A model generated the notes under the pieces. It did not search any database and was not told where the DNA came from. It saw only the letters and a program-made list of their open reading frames with translations. A stretch of DNA of 7,221 nt, taken from NCBI GenBank assembly GCA_017995665.1, contig JAGOIM010000075.1, positions 1-7,221 of the forward strand, in the 5' to 3' direction. Position 1 is the first letter of the stretch. The number at the start of each line of letters is the position of its first letter. The translations under genes were made by a program, and so were the position numbers. This document shows, in pieces, positions 7,024 through 7,221 of the stretch. The stretch comes from Anaerolineaceae bacterium (lineage in GTDB: Bacteria; Chloroflexota; Anaerolineae; Anaerolineales; Anaerolineaceae).

Positions 7024-7029
7024 ATTATA
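7024..7029 (-). promoter_or_regulatory. -10 box of the L,D-transpeptidase, positioned for a leaderless transcript
   Basis: Read on the - strand, a perfect TATAAT preceded by GG is followed by GCAAAC and then the ATG at 7017. Six bases between the hexamer and the next base is the standard distance to the transcription start, so the mRNA would begin at the A of the ATG. No Shine-Dalgarno sequence lies before either ATG. A -35 element is not convincing (TTTTGG at a 17-base spacing). Confidence 0.5.
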
Positions 7030-7124
7030 CCGTTTTAATTTGAGAGCCAAAATTTTTTGTCACAGTTTACCGCGTTCAGCCTGTCGCTGTTCTTTGGTTT
7101 CTATTATATGCTCCCCGAACAAGG

Positions 7125-7130
7125 TATAAT
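7125..7130 (+). promoter_or_regulatory. -10 box for the right-edge gene
   Basis: A perfect TATAAT preceded by GG lies 15 bases before the ATG at 7146. The predicted transcript start near 7137 gives a leader of only about nine bases, nearly all of it the ribosome binding site. No clear -35 is seen. The flanking GGTATAAT(T/G)CA matches the divergent transpeptidase box. Confidence 0.5.
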
Positions 7131-7135
7131 TCAGC

Positions 7136-7143
7136 AAAGGTGA
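7136..7143 (+). promoter_or_regulatory. Ribosome binding site of the right-edge gene
   Basis: AAAGGTGA ends two bases before the ATG at 7146. Its AAGG core is a few bases upstream at an acceptable distance, and it supports that ATG as the true start. Confidence 0.6.
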
Positions 7144-7145
7144 AA

Positions 7146-7221
7146 ATGCGAAACTTATTGCAAAGCATTGAAGATAAACTGCGCTACCTCCTTGAAGAGA
7201 AATTGGACAGGTTGATTTTTC
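7146..7221 (+). CDS. Start of a gene cut by the window end; possibly FHA/DUF3662-type
   Basis: Twenty-five codons are visible, beginning MRNLLQSIEDKL and continuing RYLLEEKLDRLIF, with no stop before the edge. The segment looks like an amphipathic helix without a signal peptide. Its pattern (Leu/Glu/Arg helix ending in a Leu-Phe pair) recalls the N-terminus of FhaA-type proteins, in which a DUF3662 domain precedes an FHA phosphothreonine-binding domain. Such genes often sit near cell-wall genes, and here a transpeptidase is divergently transcribed. This identification is a guess from 25 residues. That the gene is real is supported by the -10 box and ribosome binding site directly upstream. 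Confidence 0.55.
   Translation, partial: MRNLLQSIEDKLRYLLEEKLDRLIF

Noticed and set aside
7018..7050. Upstream TTG start extending the transpeptidase by 11 residues.
   Set aside because: It would put positive and polar residues before an already complete signal peptide, it has no ribosome binding site, and the -10 box lies inside the added codons.
7018..7145. A regulatory RNA or operator palindrome in the divergent intergenic region.
   Set aside because: I see two opposite -10 boxes and a ribosome binding site but no extended inverted repeat or terminator-like hairpin.

Overview
The window looks like part of a bacterial chromosome of moderate GC content, most likely from a Chloroflexota (Anaerolineae-type) organism. 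That assignment is inference. It rests on the Pro/Thr-rich tail of the secreted L,D-transpeptidase, the antiporter-like respiratory subunit pair, and a possible FHA-type (DUF3662-like) gene start at the right edge. No rRNA, tRNA, CRISPR array, insertion sequence or prophage gene is visible, and no gene-free stretch exceeds about 130 bases.

Layout, left to right. (1) Positions 1-1625, + strand: the end of a membrane-protein operon, made of a 5'-truncated small hydrophobic protein and a 469-residue complex I/Mrp antiporter-like subunit, joined by an ATGA overlap. (2) Positions 1690-4773, + strand: a 397-residue coiled-coil protein of unknown function followed, only three bases later, by selB, the selenocysteine-specific elongation factor. 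(3) Positions 4816-5754, + strand: a short (312-residue) D-3-phosphoglycerate dehydrogenase-type enzyme, with a plausible promoter overlapping the end of selB and a strong ribosome binding site. (4) A hairpin flanked by an A-tract and a T-tract, which serves as a terminator for both convergent genes. (5) Positions 5818-7017, - strand: a secreted YkuD-family L,D-transpeptidase. (6) A divergent intergenic region of about 130 bases, then the first 25 codons of a + strand gene cut by the window end.

How the parts relate. selB shows that the organism probably decodes UGA as selenocysteine; selA, selC, selD and any selenoprotein gene must lie elsewhere. The SerA-type enzyme feeds serine synthesis if it is a true phosphoglycerate dehydrogenase, and selenocysteine is built on seryl-tRNA, but this link is only suggestive because the gene appears to have its own promoter. 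The coiled-coil gene tightly coupled to selB is the best candidate for something undescribed. Other points worth a look are the loss of the canonical TM7 lysine in the antiporter-like subunit and a -10 box placed so that the transpeptidase mRNA would begin at its start codon.
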